The notes under the pieces: generated by a model
Seen by the model: the letters and a program-made list of their open reading frames with translations, nothing else
Database searches by the model: none
Told to the model about the DNA's origin: nothing
DNA from: Immersiella caudata
Lineage: Eukaryota > Ascomycota > Sordariomycetes > Sordariales > Lasiosphaeriaceae
Reading direction: 5' to 3'
Length of the DNA stretch: 64,000 nt
Assembly: GCA_030512335.1 (NCBI GenBank)
Contig: JAULSU010000004.1
Span: forward strand, 4,154,001 to 4,218,000
In this document: positions 59,014 through 64,000 of the stretch, piece after piece
How positions within the stretch are numbered: the first letter of the stretch is position 1
Layout of the letters: every line of letters begins with the position of its first letter
Translations under genes and position numbers: made by a program

Positions 59014-59793
59014 ATGCCCCCCTCCGAAACCCTCTCACTTCCCCCAACCCTTCCCGCCCTCTTCGCCGCCCACCTCCCACCTTCCTCCCCATCCTCCTGC
59101 CCTTTTGTAACCCTGACCTTCGCCACCTCCCTTGACTCCTCTCTCTCCCTCGCCCCAGGCACCCGCACCACCCTCTCCGGCCCCCAGTCCAAAACTATGA
59201 CGCATTACCTCCGCAGCCAACACGCCGCCATCCTGATCGGCGTCGGCACGGCACTAGCCGACGACCCCGGGTTGAACTGCCGCATTGAAGGTGGGGAGTC
59301 GCCTCGACCGATCGTTCTCGACCCCAAGGGGAGGTGGGCGTTTGGCGAGGAGGCAAAGGTGCTGCAGCTTGCACGGAGGGGGGAGGGGAAAGCGCCGTTT
59401 GTGTTTGTGGGTACTGGGGCCGAAGTCGAGAATAGGAGGAAGGACTTGCTGGAGAGGCATGGGGGGAAGTATGTGTTTGTAGAGAGGGATGATAGGGGAA
59501 GGTTTAAGTGGACGGATGTGTTGGGAGCGGTTGGGAAGGAGGGGTTGGCGAGTGTGATGGTGGAGGGGGGAGGTGAGGTGATCAATTCGTTGTTGAAGGC
59601 GCCGGAGAACGAGTTGGTGGATTCGGTGATTATAACAATTGCGCCGACGTGGTTGGGCCAAGGGGGCGTGGTGGTGTCGCCGGAAAGGACGGTTGATGCG
59701 AATGGGAGTCCCAGACCACCGGCCAGGTTGACGGAGGTGGAGTGGCACCCCTTGGGTGAGGATATTGTTCTCTGTGGAAAGCTTCAGCGGTGA
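59014..59793 (+). CDS. RIB7: 2,5-diamino-6-ribosylamino-4(3H)-pyrimidinone 5'-phosphate reductase
   Basis: Single exon, 259 residues. The reductase has a dihydrofolate-reductase-like fold: FVTLTFATSLDSSLSL near the N-terminus, then KTMTHYLRSQHAAILIGVGTALADDPGLNCR, the substrate and NADPH site of Rib7/RibD reductases, PRPIVLDPKGRW, and SVMVEGGGEVINSLL with the glycine-rich nucleotide loop. It reduces the ribosylamino side chain to ribitylamino in the second step of riboflavin synthesis in fungi. The 5' half of the ORF is very C-rich and the 3' half G-rich; the base skew changes near 59300 with no break in the protein. Confidence 0.92.
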   Translation: MPPSETLSLPPTLPALFAAHLPPSSPSSCPFVTLTFATSLDSSLSLAPGTRTTLSGPQSKTMTHYLRSQHAAILIGVGTALADDPGLNCRIEGGESPRPIVLDPKGRWAFGEEAKVLQLARRGEGKAPFVFVGTGAEVENRRKDLLERHGGKYVFVERDDRGRFKWTDVLGAVGKEGLASVMVEGGGEVINSLLKAPENELVDSVIITIAPTWLGQGGVVVSPERTVDANGSPRPPARLTEVEWHPLGEDIVLCGKLQR

Positions 59794-59913
59794 GGCACAC
59801 GGCTGAAGCAACTGGCTAAGATCGGAAGAAAGAGACAACAATGCTCGGCATCGGCTCGTGGACTCATGTGGCAACGGAAAGAAGCTGCCATGGTACTCTT
59901 TTACGGGTGGACA

Positions 59914-61536
59914 TCACAGATGACCATGTACTCTGATCTCTATCCAACGGAACAGCAAATAGCAGAGCGCCATCACAGCAAACCCCATCTCGAATTCATT
60001 ATCGCCAGTGGTCTTCGCGATTGGACCTGTATACCAAGGTGCCGCCATGCCAGGCACAACAAGTCCCATGCTGCATATCGAAGCTCCCAATGCGGCTACG
60101 CCCAGAGGAAGTTTCCGGCCGACATTCCAGATGGCGTGGTCGAAGGTGGTGTAGTCCATCTTGCGAAATGCTACCAGCTCCAGGATGGTGACGGCATCAA
60201 AGCAACCGGCCCAGTAGCCAATAACGGAAAGAAAATTCGTCAGACCCTCCTCCCACTCCTCTGCTACCTTGAAAGCACAGGGTATCATGATGGCGAGAGT
60301 GATGAAGATAGATACAAACCGAGGTACCCATGTCGGGACGTTGGGCACGGCACCAGCAACAGCAGCGCCGAGGATTAGGAGAGGTACCGGGGAGACGAGG
60401 AAGCTTAGGTACATGCATACGAACACCCGGATTCTGGAGAGCGCTATCAGCGACCATTCTTCAAACAACACAGGGGAAGTGGATCAGCATACTTTGAGAC
60501 ACCAGCAGGATTTTGGTAGATGGTGTAATCTGACGAGGTTCCGCCGAAGGTTATGAAGTATCCAGCTATCAGGCACCCATAGGATATGACCTGGGAAGCC
60601 GTTGCGGGTGGGGCATCAACTTGGAGACGGAGATTGTGTCCCCCACAGCCAACGGCGATGAACAGGGAGATCAAACTGGGGATCCAGGTCCATCGCTCCC
60701 AGAAGTGGACTGCTTTGAAGCCCAAGAGAGAAACGGCCAGGGCGACCAAGCAAGTGATAACGATGCCGATGCTCGGACTGACGCTCCCGGGGTTGAGGGC
60801 GGCCAGGCTCTGCCCTCCGACCACGGCTGAGAGGAGACAGAAGCCCGTCACCGTGGCCGCGTTGAGGAGCAGGGGTACAACGACCAAGTATCGTCTGTGA
60901 GCCGGAATAGAAAGATGAATCAGCATAGTGGAGGACATAGGTGAGGCGAACGAAGTTAAGTTTTTGCCCTGAAGGGAGACCCACCCAAACGTGTATCTTG
61001 CTGGACGAGCTGTCTCATCCCCGTCTCCATGCCGCCGGTTCCCATGAAGGCGGGCGGAATGCAGGTGAGCAAGGCGAAGAACAGGATTACAAGGGCCGCA
61101 TCCCTAAAATTCATGCCATAGCCCAGGGTCGCAAGCAAGCCGGTGGGGATGCTGAGAAAGTTTCAGTATACTTGCGAGCCGAAGGCCGTGGATGGATGAA
61201 ACTCACGGTAGCAAGTTCAGCAGGCAAGTGAAGAATACTGTGAACAAGTTGCTGTACTGAGTTATAGTCCGATGCTCAAGAGGCACCGGCTTTGACGCCG
61301 TTGCCTTCGACACCAGCTTCAAGGAGGCGCCGATACCATCGCGGATGCTTCTCATAGTCAACCGAGTATGTCTCGCCGTCCCTTGCGGTGAGTCGCGAGA
61401 TGAGGCCAGCCCCCGAATTAGCCTTCTTGGGCATCTCTAAGCTCGGCCGGGTCAAAACACCGTCGCGTGCCGCATTTTTCTCCACATCGAGGAGGCTGTC
61501 GTCTCCAGGCTTGGGGGTCGTGTCGGAAACAGACAT
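59914..61536 (-). pseudogene. Decayed FCY2-type purine/cytosine permease (NCS1 family)
   Basis: Homology runs from MSVSDTTPKPGDDSL (ATG 61536) to RWIEIRVHGHL (stop 59914), with good NCS1/FCY motifs: YSNLFTVFFTCLLNLLPIPTG, PAFMGTGGMETGMRQLV, LLLNAATVTGF, WERWTWIPSLIS, FGGTSSDYTIYQNP and SVIGYWAGCFDA. It is broken three ways. (1) One extra base at about 61290 separates NGVK from PVPLEHRT. (2) One base is missing at about 61000, before RYTFG. (3) About 65-70 codons that family members have between VPNVPTW and the next span are absent at about 60325, a clean in-frame deletion of membrane segments. Introns at 61152-61206, 60895-60984 and 60434-60492 remain recognisable. Sequencing error could explain the single-base changes but not the deletion. 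Confidence 0.75.
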
Positions 61537-63586
61537 GCTGGCGCAGAGTCGATGACTTGGAGTTATCAGGACCTAGGGGTAGAATACTACAACGGTTTGA
61601 GGCGACTATTAGCACCTAGCAAGCCAGCTCGGCGTTGCATGGATGGCGCTGGGTAGATGTGGGGGTAGTCTCGGTGGGTGAGAGGCGAGGCGGTCGAGGA
61701 TGCTCTGCTGCCCAGCCTGAGATATCCCTGGTCTTGCCAGGAGCGAGAGATCTCCATCTGGCTGGCTGCACGTGTGTGACGACTTGCAAGCTTCCTATCT
61801 CTGAGCTGGTCCCCATCTCGGGGTGGAAAGCTTACATACCCGCCCCTGCTAAATCGTGGGTATATATGCCACAGGTACCTAGGACAACAGCGTCAGGAGT
61901 CACCAATTTCTCACCCTGTCTTAAGAAGTGAATGACGAAATTGTGTTGGGAATGGATGGTCTCTCTGGCCTTGAAAAGGGAAAGTACCGACCATGCAGTG
62001 CTACATGTTGAGATATACTACGCAGATCATGGAGTCAGGAGCCGGATGGAAGATCAGCCAATTCCAGCCTATCCTCAGTGCCCGTGAGGAAGGCGTACCC
62101 CACCTCCGGATCTCCCGAGCTGTCATCTCCTGAACACGGCGGTCCCAAACCCCCCCATGTCATATCTCATATCGTGTAGCAACAGAAAGCCAGTGATTAC
62201 GTTAACAACCACTCTCTCCTGTGAATGGTATGCCACGAGATTATCAATAAGGAGCCGTGGGTGTTCGTTCCATCTGCGGCCGGCCTCCTCGGATCCAAAC
62301 CCCCGGAACTGAGGGAACTAGAATGCAGCTGGTACGAACCAGCTGCGGGGCGTGGGATGGGGGAGTTTGATAGAGTTTACCGACGTTGCCGCGACCGGCA
62401 CCCGCCCCAAGATGTCGACTGTGCGTCAACGGTCAGGGCAAGGGAGCATCTCATTGGATGAAGGACCGCATCGGCGGGCAGATCTTGTGTGACATGGGAT
62501 CTCGCTGTCCTGCTGGGAACTTGGACGGAAACAAGATCGGTGAGACCTCCAGATGCGGCTGCCTGGAAGCCGACCGTCACCTTGCAGGTTGACCGCTACT
62601 TTCCCACACGCCGAGGGCCGCCGTTATTGAACCACACCGCGTCGGCCAAAAACGTAGCTCCTCGGTTGGCTAGGTGTATCGCGCATCTGCACAAGCACTT
62701 CGATGGGTTGAAGTGCCGAGACATGCCTGGGCTATTCCAGCTTAGCCCCTAGGTGAGAGCTCAAGCATGGGCCCGAATCAATTTCAAGCAGGGGTTTTAA
62801 TTCCATGATGAGGAAAGGAAGACGAGAGCTATTCATAAGTGGGGGTTAGTAAAACGGCGTCATAACAGCTTGGGAAGACTCATCAGAGGGGAGCTTTGGG
62901 GTCGTCGCGCGGCCAAGCCCTGCCTCAAAGTCTTCTCTGGCCATCTTACCACCAGAATATGGTGTACGTATGGAAAGGCGCCGCCATATTCTAACCTATA
63001 AGCTCGAGGCTCGCCCGCAGAACAGAACCTCAAACCCGGCGGCCAGGGGACTGAGAGCGTCCGGGACGATACTCGTTCTTTTACTAGTCCGTCAAGTCGA
63101 CACCGTTACTGACGAGCAGGGCAGAGCATCCCTGACAAATGCGAATGTGGGGGTTCCGCCCCACATTAGAGTCTCCCCGCATTATATACACCAACCTACA
63201 CATGAAGGTGTGCCAGGTCGTTAGGCACCTCATGCCAGATGCTTCAGTGAGCAGAGTTGTAATATTAATGCCGCCAAAATGTTGGCTCATTGGAGGAACC
63301 AATATCAAGGGTTAGGGTTTTACGAATCACTTAATACCCCGCAAAGTGGCTGGTGAGGAGCATGATGCGGTGGCAAGCGGGGGCCTAAATTGAAACCCAG
63401 CGGCCGTCGACCCCACCAAGCCCACGGTGGGAGCTGTCAACTCCGTGTTTCGCAGTCTGAAGTTAGGAATTCGATCCTTTCCCGCGTTGAAAACAGACCA
63501 CTACAATCCGCACTGTCATCGCCTTTCCTCGGGCTCGAGCTCGCCCTGCGCCGAACACTGCGACTTGTCGGAAGCGAGCCGCCACC
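61537..63586. other. Intergenic region upstream of SEC1
   Basis: 2 kb without a supported gene. Short ORFs on both strands lack domains. A small inverted repeat lies at 62954-62991 (AGAATATGG / CCATATTCT, loop about 20). The last few hundred bases should carry the SEC1 promoter. Confidence 0.4.
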
Positions 63587-64000
63587 ATGGACGGCCCCTC
63601 GGTCATCAAGGAGCACCAGAACCGTACGCAATGCGCCAAGCTCCAAACCACCTATCGAGAAGCTCCCTGACACACAGAGCAGTTATCATAGACACCGTCA
63701 GGAGTATTACTCAAGGTGACGTGAGTCGGCCGTTACCTCACGCCCTCCCTGTCATACGCGACAGCAAGCCCAGAGCACCATGCTGACAGCTGTCCAACCT
63801 CGAAGTGGAAGGTCCTGGTCATAGACGAAATCACCAAAGAGATTGTCGACGCGACAGTCAAGGAAGATGACATTCTCAATCAGAGTATCGCGAGTACGAG
63901 ATATCTTGTGAAAGCAGTGCCGATAGTATGCTAAACTCTCCGCAGGTATTGAGAAGATCGAGGACAGGAGGGAGCAGAACCCTACAATGGAAGCCATATA
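63587..64000 (+). CDS. SEC1: Sec1/Munc18-family syntaxin-binding protein (5' part, cut by window end)
   Basis: Four exon pieces are visible: 63587-63623, 63680-63720, 63806-63893 and 63946 onward. The start codon has an ideal context (GCCACCATGG). Spliced, they read MDGPSVIKEHQN|P-VIIDTVRSITQGD|WKVLVIDEITKEIV... DDILNQSIAS|IEKIEDRREQNPTMEAIY, the opening of Sec1-type SM proteins. The first acceptor is an AG-AG pair (63677/63679) and only the second keeps the frame. SM proteins bind syntaxins and SNARE complexes in exocytosis at the plasma membrane. The Sec1 subfamily rather than Vps45/Sly1/Vps33 is inferred from this N-terminal block. The gene continues past base 64000. Confidence 0.85.

Overview
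The window is nuclear DNA of a filamentous ascomycete (Pezizomycotina, most likely a Sordariomycete; the class is an inference from gene content). Genes are split by short introns of about 49-126 bp with GTRNGT-like donors, CTAAC/CTGAC branch sites and YAG ends. Coding DNA is GC-rich at third positions. The gene set is typical of moulds: a NIT4/NirA-type activator, an AspB-type septin, Ku70 with a SAP tail, an arginine-pathway acetylglutamate synthase and a CYSTM protein. Twenty-five protein genes are modelled, plus one nested ORF, one pseudogene, one partial gene at the right edge and two intron-containing tRNA-Ala genes. Most models were spliced by hand because exon joins restore family-typical protein sequence.

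Layout. 0-8 kb: a small secreted protein, a RING protein, a four-exon mini-protein with one membrane span, the mitochondrial ribosomal protein mL44 and a membrane-anchored cPLA2/patatin-like phospholipase. 8-17 kb: a long leader and the septin with a large first intron holding a coding-like ORF, then mitochondrial uS4 (NAM9) divergent from the La protein. 18-28 kb: NIT4/NirA-like Zn2Cys6 factor, a FHIT-type HIT hydrolase, an MFS transporter and ferrochelatase. 28-38 kb: Ku70 (divergent from ferrochelatase), a large Zn2Cys6 protein with a prion-like tail, a mitochondrial helical-repeat/PPR-like protein and LSm4. 38-49 kb: two tandem tRNA-Ala genes, a GVP36 BAR protein, acetylglutamate synthase, a beta-hydroxyacid dehydrogenase and proteasome Rpn1. 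49-64 kb: a CSC1-type channel, a salicylate-hydroxylase-like flavoprotein, a CYSTM protein, RIB7, a decayed FCY2-type nucleobase permease and the start of SEC1.

This is a core-genome region: no transposon, CRISPR array, secondary-metabolite cluster or new multi-gene system is visible. The genes do not form one pathway. Loose themes are mitochondrial function (mL44, uS4m, ferrochelatase, acetylglutamate synthase, PPR-like protein, the mini-protein), RNA metabolism (La, LSm4, tRNAs) and membrane traffic (GVP36, SEC1, septin). The observations most worth following are the ORF nested in the septin intron, the multiply broken permease, a GC-AG intron, three genes with introns immediately after the start codon, and the mini-protein gene that a plain ORF search misses.
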